This document shows, piece by piece, positions 54,637 to 63,973 of a stretch of 64,000 bases of DNA (position 1 is the stretch's first letter; each line of letters opens with the position of its first letter). A program made the position numbers and the translations under genes. This stretch comes from Actinomycetes bacterium (GTDB taxonomy: Bacteria; Actinomycetota; Acidimicrobiia; Acidimicrobiales; Acidimicrobiaceae): the NCBI GenBank assembly GCA_021805205.1, contig JAJZFV010000040.1:44152-108151 (forward strand), read 5' to 3'. The notes under the pieces are model-generated. The model was given only the letters and a program-made list of their open reading frames with translations. It ran no database searches and was not told the origin of the DNA.

Positions 54637-56046
54637 CCTTTTAATTTTCCAACAAATCGTTGAAATAACGCCACGTAACCCGAAAAGTTGAAGTGTGAAT
54701 CACATTAGGTCAATCCGCTAAGTCCGAATATCTCAAATAAATAATTCGCATTAAAGCGAAGTAATCAGTAAGTATTAGTTGCTCTAATTTTGAACAATAA
54801 AACTTCCACCGTACTTTGAAAGGACCTTGCCAGGCTTACGAGGGGGCATACTAGATGCAATTTCTCTCAGTGGGTTCTCCATCACTACTCAGTACAGCGA
54901 GTTAGATGCAAACCACCGACACAAAGTTGCAAGATTCAAGCGTGCTGCCGTCGTCCCAACTCCCTATGATAACAGTTTTGGGACCGTATTGTAAAAAATA
55001 GAGTCGTATATCTAACCTTTAAATTAGGAGGAGGGAGAAACAACCGGGACAAGCACATATGTGATCTACTTATCTAGTAACTGCTAATGGCCATATTGCC
55101 CATCAGCCGATAACGTTAGATGCAACAGATTCCATACACCTACTCGTTACTTTGCAACATGGGGCTATCCAGTATTGAAGTTTTCTAATGTGATCGATAG
55201 GTAGTGAAATCTGCTTCCTGGCCCGCTTCGCGGAATGCGTCAATCGTCGACTCAGAGGAGCAATAATCAAATTTGAACTCCCACAGGGCGTCGATCACGC
55301 TCATGTCGTAGCTAACAAATAGTTAGAGAGTTACCAGATAAGCCGAGCTAGAACCTTGCGTGGCCATTTCGGAACACATGAATCTACAGCTCTTAGTCCA
55401 CCAAACTAGTAAAAATCCCATGATGATCTTCGATGTACGAATGGTTCTTAGCAGCTCGCGACCTTCTCGAGTACGGTGGCGATCAAACTACTAATTCGAC
55501 GACTCCGACTCACTCAGGTAGGTGCACCCACGGGGTGGGGATTTACAAGCCACTTCGTTTGCTTCGCAATAACAAGAGGCTCATAAAGCACGTACCGGGA
55601 ATCAACGGTAACAAAAACAAACTTTATCCACTCCTAGTTTGTCAAGATCGAATATGGGATACCTAAGAGTAAGTTAAATATGAAAACTCCTACATCTTTT
55701 AAAGTTAAATTTTCTGCTACAAAAAGATATTTGTCACCGAATGCTTGAATATACAATCTGACTTACCGATACTGAACAATGAAAAGGTCGCTCGGCGGCA
55801 CTCTCCTGTAGACCGGACTCCGCCTCAGGTTTTGAAAGAACCGTACCCTGTAAATCCAATATTAAATGAAGCTAAATTGCCAAATGGCGCAACGGCTGCA
55901 TTTTTAGAAAATTTTGATACTTCGAATTGCAAATTACCCCTTGCTAACTACAAACTTATGAGAGTATCTTTACATAACAAACTCCTTAACTATACGGAGT
56001 CGCATAAAATTAGAAGTTGGTAGTTATTGGCGATTATTACGAATGA
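54637..56046. other. Long AT-rich gene-poor region before the CheB-CheR hybrid
   Basis: These 1.4 kb contain no gene I can support. Frames with some protein-like character are minus 55185-55304 (39 codons, MSVIDALWEFKFDYCSS) and plus 55745-56023 (92 codons from a TTG), both without ribosome binding sites. A small hairpin, TTCGC-N6-GCGAA, lies near 54755. Promoters for the membrane pair and the hybrid must be here. Confidence 0.45.
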
Positions 56047-59000
56047 ATGTGTGGTTGGGTGACGGACCAAGTAGCTAATGAAGACGGTTCGAGTATCGAC
56101 AATATTGCGATTGATCTAAGAGAGCTCACCATAGGCAAGTCTGAGGAACATTCAAGCGCTGATTCGCCAGTTGAACCGGAGTCATTGTCGAGGGGACACT
56201 ACGTAGTTGCCATTGGATCGTCTGCCGGAGGTCTAGAGGCGCTTTCTCAACTTCTTTCAGGTCTCGAGATGACGAGCAAGTTGGCGATCGTCATACTTCA
56301 GCATCTTTCACCTAGTTACAAGTCGATGATGGCAGAGATCCTCTCCCGCGAGACCGCCCTACCAGTCGAAGAAGCTACCTCCGGCGATCAAATCGCGGCT
56401 GGAAAGATTCTCATAATTCCCCCTAACAACAACGCATCAATCCTTAATGGGAGAATTGCATTAACCCAAGGCTCAAACCAAACTTCGCCAAAACCATCGA
56501 TTAACTCCTTCTTCGTTGCGCTAGCCGACGAATACTCAGATAGAGCTATTGGAATCGTCCTCTCTGGCACTGGAAATGATGGCACTGCCGGGCTACGCGC
56601 GATCAGCGACGCAGGCGGTCAGTGCATCGTACAGAAACCGGAAAGCGCTAAGTTTACCGGAATGCCGCTTTCGGCGATAGAAAGCGGTATTTCGATGAAG
56701 GTTCTAGATCCCAAGGAGATAGCGGCCTTGCTGAAGTCGCTGCCTGAAAGGATCAACTCTCTTGACGAATCCGAGGATAAGGGGCGCGAGGCCGCTCTTG
56801 AAATAATCCTTGCCGAACTGCACCAAAAATATGGAGTTGACTTTCGAGGATACAAAAGAGGCACCCTGTTTCGTCGAATCGAGCACCGAATGGGGCTAAC
56901 CAAGATCTCCAACCTCGCCGAATATGCCGCAAGGATTGTTGAGAGTGACGATGAGAAGGGGGAGTTATTTCAAGACATCCTAATCTCGGTCACTAGCTTC
57001 TTTAGGGATGCAGAGGCCTTCAACGCCCTCTCCGTCGCCATTGAGAGGATCATTGAGCAAAAGGCTACAGGGGGTGAGATTCGAATTTGGGTTCCAGGAT
57101 GTGCCAGTGGTGAAGAAGCATATACCATCGCAATGCTCTTCACTGAGAGGTTGGGCGCACGCCTCAGCGACATCCGGCTACAGATCTTCGCAACTGATAT
57201 CGACGAGCGGGCGCTCTCGATCGCAAGGAGCGGGACTTACCCCGCGGCGGCATTGGAGAACCTAGATCCCAATTTAGTTCTCAAGTACTTCAACTACAAC
57301 GGTCGCAACTATGAGATCTCCAAGAATCTAAGGGATTCGATAATATTTGCCAAGCAGAATTTGGCAGTCGATCCCCCATTTTTACGCCTCGACTTAATCT
57401 CGTGCCGAAATGTTTTGATCTACCTCGATCAAAATCTTCAATCGGCCGCACTGTCGTCGTTCCACTTTGCACTCAATCCAGCGGGAATCCTCTTCTTGGG
57501 TCGTTCGGAGTCGGTCTCTGCCCAAGAGCACCTATTTAGGCCCCTTGACCGAAAAAATCGAATTTTCAATAAAGTGGCACTGGGCCTAAGTCCACATACC
57601 AGTACTGATATTCTGCAACGACACCTTCTGACAAAGGCAACTCAGCGCGACAAGCGCAACACCGAAACTAAGCGCCTCGAGTTACTTTTGAACAACTACC
57701 TTGACGCCAGAAAGAGCGCAATCCTCCTCGTCGACTCAAATGGCTTGCTTTTGCACAGCGCAGGCAACGTGGCACACTTTACCCAGGTTCGCACTGGGAT
57801 GAACACATCCAATGCATACGACGTCCTCCGCCAGGAACTGCAAGGGGACTTCCAGACCCTTCTGAGTCGCTCTACCCGCAAGAGAGAGGAGTCAGTTGGA
57901 CGGAGGCGACTGATCGATGGTGAATCATTTAGACTAAGCGTCACTCCAGTTGTCGAAAGTGACACTACAAACTACCTAGTGAATATCGAATTTGATAGCC
58001 TCATTAAGAGCCATGAGGAGCGAGGTCTCCCCGAGATCTCAAATATGGTAGTCGAAGATGAGCTAGCGGTCACTCGTGAGAACCTTCAGGCGATGATCGA
58101 GGAGTTAGCCACCTCAAATGAAGAGATGCAGGCTCTCAATGAAGAGGCGCAGGCGGCCAATGAAGAGATGCAGGCGGCCAATGAAGAGCTCGAGGCCGCC
58201 AATGAAGAACTTCAAGCCACAAACGAAGAGCTCATCTCACTCAACACAGAACTCTCGCTTCGAACCGCACAGCTAACAGGCGTTACTAACGACTACGAAA
58301 ACCTATATAACGCCCTTGACTTTCCGCTCTTGGTCTTAGATAATTCGATGGCGCTCAAGCGATTTAACTTCGCTGCCGCCCGCCTCTTCAACTTACGAAC
58401 CATCATGGTTGGAACCAAGTTAGACCTTCTTCGACTCCCTAAGAAGATGTTGAAACTCCACTCCCTAATCAACCAGGCTCGCGAATTAGGCGATAGTGTA
58501 TCGGAGTTAATCTTGGAGGAAAACGTCACATGGCAGGCTAACGCAACGCCCTACCTCGACGAGTACGGCCTCTTTGCCGGAACCATTCTCACACTCATTG
58601 ACACTAGCGAGCTTGTAACGGCTCAACTCAAGCGCCGTAGCGCTGAGTTAATGGTTGAATCATTGATGGAAAACACCACCATCATGTTTGTGATCAAGGA
58701 CGTACAAGGTAAATACCTTTACGCTAACCGCCGCTTCCAGCAGTTCTTCAGACGAGAGAACATCGTCGAAAGAGCAACGAGCGACTTCGACATCTTTCCA
58801 TCAGATATGGCGACGCAGGTAATGGAGAGCGATCTAATCACCATCAGGACCAGAGACGCTAGAAACTCGGAATATGAATACGAGACTGACGACGGACGCA
58901 ACATATTCCTTTCGGCGACACACCTACCTTTATTTGAAGAAGATGGTACCGTCAACGCCGTTTGCGTCCAACTGCTAGATCAAAGTGCGAAACGTCTCGC

Positions 59001-60675
59001 GGAGGAGGAGCTTCGCCTGGCGGCAAAGGTATTCGAAAACGCCGGTGAAGCCATTGCAGTTTTAACCGCTGACGGTGAAGTTGTCACAGTCAACTCTGCC
59101 TACCTCGAAGTCACTCGACAAAAGCTTATAGACGTAGTTGGAAAGAAGTTCTTCGTCTTCGATACCGCGAGCGCACCTCGACGTAATGAAGCAGAGACCA
59201 TTACGAACGCTCTCACTGAATTCGGACGTTGGAGCGGAGAGGAAAAAGTATTAGCATCAGATGGAACCAAGACGCCAGTTTGGCTCAGCCTCTCGGTAGT
59301 AGAAGACTCTAAGGGCCGCGTAGAGCACATACTTGCGATCTTCAGCGACATCTCCTCGAATGTTCTCGCCCGAGAAAAGGCTGAATTTCTATCAACCCAC
59401 GACGAACTAACGTCACTGCCGAATCGCCTTTTATTCAAGGAGTATCTCAATCGTGCTCTCGCACGCAAGAGGAGAAATGGAGGAAACTTAGCCCTTATCT
59501 TCGTTGACCTGGACAACTTCAAGTTCATAAACGATAGCCAGGGCCACGACGCTGGAGACGAGCTCCTTAGAGAGGTTTCGAATCGAATAAAAGACTCAGT
59601 GCGTGAAGCGGATCTGGTCACCCGATTAGGGGGCGACGAATTTACTATCATCGTCGAAGACGCAGAAAACGAAAATCTCGATCTACTAAGTAGTCGAATA
59701 CTATCGTTGCTCACCCAAAAGTACCTTATCAATGGAGTTGAGCAGTACGTAAGCGCCTCAATTGGAGTTGCGATCTTTCCAGATGACGGGGAAGATTCGA
59801 ATACATTACTCAAATCAGCCGATTCTGCTATGTATCAAGCAAAAAAGCTAGGGCGAAATCAAGTTCAATTCTTCCATCCCCAGCTGAGAGCGGAAGCCGA
59901 TGACAGAAGTCGAATCGAAAATTCCATTAGACGTTCCATGGCTTCACGTGAATTTAGCGTCTTCTACCAGCCACAAGTGGATATATCAAATGGCTTAATT
60001 ACCGGTGCTGAAGCGCTTCTGCGCCATTTGCCAGAAAATTCCTTGCCCCTCGATACTGGTAAGTTGATCGCCATTGCGGAGGCGACTGGCCAGATCGAAG
60101 CTATCACCAACTTTGTAATCCGAAAAGTCTTAGATGATCTCACCGAGTGGAACCGACTCAAAATAACAGTCCCACCTATAGCGGTGAATATTTCGGTGAA
60201 GAACCTCTACCAAAAGGACTTTGCCGCCTGGGTTATCTCTGAGATCCAAGATAGAAATCTGGATCGAGCGGCAATAAAACTTGAGATCACCGAAAGCGCG
60301 CTTGCATCCGATTCCGAGGTAACCTTGGCAAACATAAATGCACTTCGAAGCGCCGGAATAGTGCTGTCAATCGACGACTTCGGTACCGGATTTTCTTCCT
60401 TGGCTTACCTACGCACCATTCCAGCCACCGAAATCAAGATCGACCGAAGCTTTATTGTGGACGCCGGACAAAGCGGAACAGGAGAGGCGATAACTCGGGC
60501 GATCATTGAGATATGTCACGCTCTTAATTTTGATATCGTAGCCGAAGGAATTGAAGAGAAGGAACAGGCAGCTTGGCTGGCTGAAAATGGTTGCCTCATA
60601 GGGCAGGGGTATCTCTTTTACCGCCCCTTGAAGGCAATTGACTTTGAGGACTTGATTGCAAAGAGGAAACAATAG
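56047..60675 (+). CDS. CheB-CheR-PAS-GGDEF-EAL hybrid signalling protein
   Basis: This 1,542-residue cytosolic protein joins chemotaxis and c-di-GMP enzymes. Order: CheB methylesterase (about 50-235; S59, H86 and D178), CheR methyltransferase (about 250-520; VPGCASGEEAYT), a coiled coil of repeated NEEMQAAN-type heptads (about 671-738), three PAS domains (about 748-1108), GGDEF (G1195-F1199, with the inhibitory RxxD at 1186-1189) and EAL (E1322, DDFGTG at 1443). Both c-di-GMP motifs are intact, so synthesis and breakdown are both possible. No receiver domain is present. The ATG has no clear ribosome binding site. The phytochrome gene follows after 2 bases. Confidence 0.93.
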   Translation: MCGWVTDQVANEDGSSIDNIAIDLRELTIGKSEEHSSADSPVEPESLSRGHYVVAIGSSAGGLEALSQLLSGLEMTSKLAIVILQHLSPSYKSMMAEILSRETALPVEEATSGDQIAAGKILIIPPNNNASILNGRIALTQGSNQTSPKPSINSFFVALADEYSDRAIGIVLSGTGNDGTAGLRAISDAGGQCIVQKPESAKFTGMPLSAIESGISMKVLDPKEIAALLKSLPERINSLDESEDKGREAALEIILAELHQKYGVDFRGYKRGTLFRRIEHRMGLTKISNLAEYAARIVESDDEKGELFQDILISVTSFFRDAEAFNALSVAIERIIEQKATGGEIRIWVPGCASGEEAYTIAMLFTERLGARLSDIRLQIFATDIDERALSIARSGTYPAAALENLDPNLVLKYFNYNGRNYEISKNLRDSIIFAKQNLAVDPPFLRLDLISCRNVLIYLDQNLQSAALSSFHFALNPAGILFLGRSESVSAQEHLFRPLDRKNRIFNKVALGLSPHTSTDILQRHLLTKATQRDKRNTETKRLELLLNNYLDARKSAILLVDSNGLLLHSAGNVAHFTQVRTGMNTSNAYDVLRQELQGDFQTLLSRSTRKREESVGRRRLIDGESFRLSVTPVVESDTTNYLVNIEFDSLIKSHEERGLPEISNMVVEDELAVTRENLQAMIEELATSNEEMQALNEEAQAANEEMQAANEELEAANEELQATNEELISLNTELSLRTAQLTGVTNDYENLYNALDFPLLVLDNSMALKRFNFAAARLFNLRTIMVGTKLDLLRLPKKMLKLHSLINQARELGDSVSELILEENVTWQANATPYLDEYGLFAGTILTLIDTSELVTAQLKRRSAELMVESLMENTTIMFVIKDVQGKYLYANRRFQQFFRRENIVERATSDFDIFPSDMATQVMESDLITIRTRDARNSEYEYETDDGRNIFLSATHLPLFEEDGTVNAVCVQLLDQSAKRLAEEELRLAAKVFENAGEAIAVLTADGEVVTVNSAYLEVTRQKLIDVVGKKFFVFDTASAPRRNEAETITNALTEFGRWSGEEKVLASDGTKTPVWLSLSVVEDSKGRVEHILAIFSDISSNVLAREKAEFLSTHDELTSLPNRLLFKEYLNRALARKRRNGGNLALIFVDLDNFKFINDSQGHDAGDELLREVSNRIKDSVREADLVTRLGGDEFTIIVEDAENENLDLLSSRILSLLTQKYLINGVEQYVSASIGVAIFPDDGEDSNTLLKSADSAMYQAKKLGRNQVQFFHPQLRAEADDRSRIENSIRRSMASREFSVFYQPQVDISNGLITGAEALLRHLPENSLPLDTGKLIAIAEATGQIEAITNFVIRKVLDDLTEWNRLKITVPPIAVNISVKNLYQKDFAAWVISEIQDRNLDRAAIKLEITESALASDSEVTLANINALRSAGIVLSIDDFGTGFSSLAYLRTIPATEIKIDRSFIVDAGQSGTGEAITRAIIEICHALNFDIVAEGIEEKEQAAWLAENGCLIGQGYLFYRPLKAIDFEDLIAKRKQ

Positions 60676-60677
60676 CA

Positions 60678-62114
60678 ATTCCGCCCGTAAACAAATCCAA
60701 CTTTATTGAGAGGTGCGAGCAGGAGAAGCTCCATCTAAGCGGCCACGTCCAAAGTGGCAATGCTGTAGCTATCTTCGGTTCCGATGGTTGCCTGAGTGAG
60801 ATATCCGCAAACTTTGAACCGAAGCTACTTCTACAAGATGACATCTTCAGTGCACTTACTGCGCGCGTATCGATTAATGCCTTTACATCTTTGCCTAGCC
60901 TTCACTACGTAGCCACATCAAAAGAGCTAAAGGTGAATCGTCGCTTCTTCTCGCTACAAAACAACGGAGTGTTTCTAGAAGGGTCCATAGTTACACACGA
61001 CTCATCAACGATGATCGAGATCTACGGAGATGGCGATCAAGAACCATCATCCTCTCCCATATCATTGCATAACTTTTCAGATGAGGCCGAGTTTGTTGAA
61101 TTGTTACGGCAGATACTTAACCTCGACCGGGTAATGGTCTATCGCTTCACCGACAACGAGGATGGAGAGGTAATTGCCGAATCCCATATAACAGGAATCG
61201 GTTCCTACCTAAACCATAGATACCCTGCCAGTGACGTTCCGATGGTGGCCCGTCGCCTCTACCTTATAAATCCTTGGAGAACCATCCGCGATCGGGATGG
61301 AGAGGCGATGCCAATAGCGTCAATAGGCCAAAGTCCTCCCGACCTCACATATAGTGACGTCAGGAGTATCTCGCCGTATCACATCGACTACATGAAAGCA
61401 ATGGGGACCTACACATCTCTATCAATACCGATCGCCGTGGACGGAAGGCTTTGGGGTCTCGTTAGCGGACACAGCGAGAAATTTACCAAAATACCTCTCA
61501 CTGCACTTTTGAAGGCCAAGGAACTCTCTCGCCGTTTCAACAACAAGGTTCTAACCGATCTACACAAACGTCAATTTGAATCTCTCGATCGACTTGGACG
61601 GATGGAACGACGAATAAGGCGCTACGTCTTAGACGAACTCTCCATCGAGTCGATCTTGTCAGAGATTGTTGATGAGTTCTGCACTCTCACTGCAACTTCA
61701 ACTGTTGTTGCAACCAACGGAGATGTGGTTCTTAGTCACAACTTTCAAGATCCGATCGAAAACCTCGAACCCCTAATCTCTCTCGGTAATCCCTTCGAAA
61801 GACCATTTCATTCGGAGGCGATGCACATTGACTTTCCAAATCTTTTCTCTCACTACGTCGGATTCGTCCGAGTGGTTTTCGTCTTTGAAGGCGAGGTTTG
61901 GAACCTCCTCTTATTCAGAGGCGAAGAGATCGAAGAGATAACCTGGGGTCACCGACCCGATCTACCGCAGCCGACGCCACTAACACATAGTTCTGCCTCA
62001 CCGCACACGTCGTTCGATAGCTATGTAGAGCTCCGCCATGGACACTGTCGTAGTTTCACCAGTAACGACATTCGTACCATCTCGACCATAGCGCGGGCTT
62101 TGAGTTACGGTTAG
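60678..62114 (+). CDS. bphP: Bacteriophytochrome photosensory module, no output domain
   Basis: The frame reads PAS2-GAF-PHY over 478 residues. Key chromophore residues are present: C13 (ERCEQEKLHLSG), D186 in PASDVP, H235 in SPYHIDY and H265 in LVSGHSE, with the same 30-residue spacing as H260/H290 in Deinococcus BphP. The PHY tongue has W423-G-H and PHTSF (442-446) where PRxSF is usual. No kinase follows. The frame has no ATG, GTG or TTG early enough; the first conventional codon (TTG 60891) would remove C13 and most of PAS2. I propose ATT at 60678, with AGAGGA 10 bases before it. The end is certain and the start is inferred. Confidence 0.82.
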   Translation: MPPVNKSNFIERCEQEKLHLSGHVQSGNAVAIFGSDGCLSEISANFEPKLLLQDDIFSALTARVSINAFTSLPSLHYVATSKELKVNRRFFSLQNNGVFLEGSIVTHDSSTMIEIYGDGDQEPSSSPISLHNFSDEAEFVELLRQILNLDRVMVYRFTDNEDGEVIAESHITGIGSYLNHRYPASDVPMVARRLYLINPWRTIRDRDGEAMPIASIGQSPPDLTYSDVRSISPYHIDYMKAMGTYTSLSIPIAVDGRLWGLVSGHSEKFTKIPLTALLKAKELSRRFNNKVLTDLHKRQFESLDRLGRMERRIRRYVLDELSIESILSEIVDEFCTLTATSTVVATNGDVVLSHNFQDPIENLEPLISLGNPFERPFHSEAMHIDFPNLFSHYVGFVRVVFVFEGEVWNLLLFRGEEIEEITWGHRPDLPQPTPLTHSSASPHTSFDSYVELRHGHCRSFTSNDIRTISTIARALSYG

Positions 62115-62634
62115 ATACAAAACTCTATAGATAATCTTCAAACTGCGTCGATAGCTAAAACGGCATATCTCAAATAGACATACCGTGCGAATTTGCAATC
62201 GATGGCAAAACTAGAAAACCGCTCCCTAAATCGCCCTCTGCTCTTACTCACTAGATCTACGCCGATTGACCTTTCAATCCGACGTTAAACTTAGGATCGA
62301 TTTACAATAATGACGCGCACCATTTAGTGGCATTACGCAGATGTCCATCTCAGTGCCCATGTTAGTGTCCGTGACAGTGCAGTTGATCAAACGATCGACT
62401 ATCAGCGACGCGGGCAACGAGAAGAACGACTTCAATTTTGAGCCAAACTGAATACATACCAACAAAGTTGCAAAGACGATTTGAGACGGCGGTATAAATA
62501 TCAACGCTGTTTATCGAAAATGGCTCCGAAACACCGCGTTCGAATATTAAATGCCAGCTCAATAGAGTGAAATGGGAATAGCTTCCTCCCAGTTACGTTC
62601 TCACCAATTGAAGCAGCAAACACGAAAGAGATTT
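62115..62634. other. Intergenic region after the phytochrome gene
   Basis: No credible gene is seen. Short minus-strand frames at 62274-62504 and 62362-62562 have no ribosome binding site. A promoter for the following oxidoreductase should lie here. Confidence 0.4.
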
Positions 62635-63561
62635 ATGAAGGCAATTTATTACGAAAACTACGGTGGCCCTGAGGTTTTGAAGTACGGCGATCTTCCTGAA
62701 CCGAAGGTCGGTCCCGATTCGCTACTTATCGAACTGGCCGCATCATCGGTAAATCCTGTTGATTGGAAGATATCAGCTGGATATTTAGATCAAATCCTCT
62801 ACTCAAAGTTTCCAATTATCCCTGGATGGGACGCCGCCGGAACAGTTATCGCAAAAGGTCCAGCCGTTAGGGACTTCGATGAGGGCGACGAAGTTTATGG
62901 ATACATTCGCTTGGACTTTTTACACCCAGGCACATTTGCCGAGCGGATCGCCGCACCAGTCCGTACCGTCGCTCGCAAGCCGAAGAACCTTACCTTCACC
63001 GAAGCTGGTACGGTTCCTCTAACGGGATTAACTGCCTACCAAGGTTTAGTGAAAGCACTAGAAGTTCACGAGGGTGAAACGATATTTATCAGTGCTGGCG
63101 CAGGTGGAGTTGGTACCTTTGCAATTCAAATAGCCAAAGCGCTTGGATTGAAGGTAATTGCCAGTGCTTCACCTCAGAATCACGATTTCGTAAGGTCGCT
63201 TGGAGCTGAAGCGGTGAGCTACGGAGACGCCTTGATTGAAGCGATCAGGGACATAGCACCGGACGGTATAGATGCATTTTTTGATCTAAGTGGAGGTCCC
63301 GACGTCCAAAGGCCGGTCGAGGTGCTCAAAGACCGGAGCAGGGTTGCGTCGATAACCGATGCAACTGTAAATCAGCGCGGCGGGAGATACGTCTTTGTTC
63401 AACCGAGTGTCGAGGACCTCAATACGATTACAGCTCTTATCGAAGGTGGAAAAATAAAACCCATCATAACCGAAACCTATCCCCTCGAAGATGCCGCTAA
63501 GGCATTTGAATCAAGCATGTCTGGCCACGCCAGGGGGAAGATTGCGATAGCAATCAAATAG
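62635..63561 (+). CDS. NADPH:quinone-reductase-like MDR oxidoreductase
   Basis: This zinc-free medium-chain reductase of 308 residues has the family start MKAIYYENYGGPEVL, SSVNPVDWKI, PIIPGWDAAGTV and the NADPH loop ISAGAGGVGTFAIQIAK. I use the ATG at 62635 with AAAGAGA before it; an upstream ATG at 62572 adds 21 residues outside the domain. It is a single gene after the phytochrome. The substrate, a quinone or enone, is unknown. Confidence 0.92.
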   Translation: MKAIYYENYGGPEVLKYGDLPEPKVGPDSLLIELAASSVNPVDWKISAGYLDQILYSKFPIIPGWDAAGTVIAKGPAVRDFDEGDEVYGYIRLDFLHPGTFAERIAAPVRTVARKPKNLTFTEAGTVPLTGLTAYQGLVKALEVHEGETIFISAGAGGVGTFAIQIAKALGLKVIASASPQNHDFVRSLGAEAVSYGDALIEAIRDIAPDGIDAFFDLSGGPDVQRPVEVLKDRSRVASITDATVNQRGGRYVFVQPSVEDLNTITALIEGGKIKPIITETYPLEDAAKAFESSMSGHARGKIAIAIK

Positions 63562-63628
63562 ATCCAATTGGATCACAAAATCGCTCGGGATGACTTTAGG
63601 GAAAACTTCTATAATCGTCTTTGGATCG

Positions 63629-63676
63629 GGGGTCGAATTCTGAGATCAAGGTAATTTGATCTTCGGTTTCGACCCC
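63629..63676. other. Nested hairpin
   Basis: The outer arms GGGGTCGAA (63629-63637) and TTCGACCCC (63668-63676) enclose a second hairpin, GATCAA-GGTAAT-TTGATC (63644-63661). The fold is stable on both strands and is not followed by a T run, so it could be part of a small RNA, a leader or a protein binding site. Confidence 0.5.
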
Positions 63677-63859
63677 GACCTATTTAGAAACTCTACTGAG
63701 CTCATCTCGCGCCGGTCTCTGTCGGTGCTTAGCATTCAAAAGTTAACGGTATGTAGTTTTCAACCGTCGTGACAGAAGTGAGGCGAGGAGATTCGGATAG
63801 ACCCGCTGACATCCAAAGAGCCGAATAGGCCGAAACACCCTAAGTCCGGGGGGAGTTAG

Positions 63860-63973
63860 ATGCCAACTAAAGTGGCTCTTCCGTTTCTAGCGGGGAGACA
63901 CATCCAAATTTCCATTGGGTATAACTCTTGTTTGATCGCCGGCGGCATCTCTCTAGTTGATACTTGTGAATAG
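63860..63973 (+). CDS. Possible 37-residue small protein
   Basis: An ATG preceded by GGGGGGAG at five bases opens a 37-codon frame (MPTKVALPFLAGRHIQISIG, ending SLVDTCE). The strong ribosome binding site is the only support. No family is recognised, and the window ends soon after. Confidence 0.3.
   Translation: MPTKVALPFLAGRHIQISIGYNSCLIAGGISLVDTCE

Noticed and set aside
55745..56023. Plus-strand frame of 92 codons before the CheB-CheR gene
   Set aside because: It has a TTG start without a ribosome binding site, AT-rich composition and no recognisable domain.
59100..59813. A 237-codon minus-strand frame
   Set aside because: It is antisense to the PAS/GGDEF part of the hybrid protein, and its Ser/Arg-rich composition is typical of a shadow.
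63629..63640. GGGGTCGAATTC resembling a tRNA T-loop
   Set aside because: No acceptor stem, anticodon arm or CCA can be placed around it, and the arms form a simple nested hairpin.
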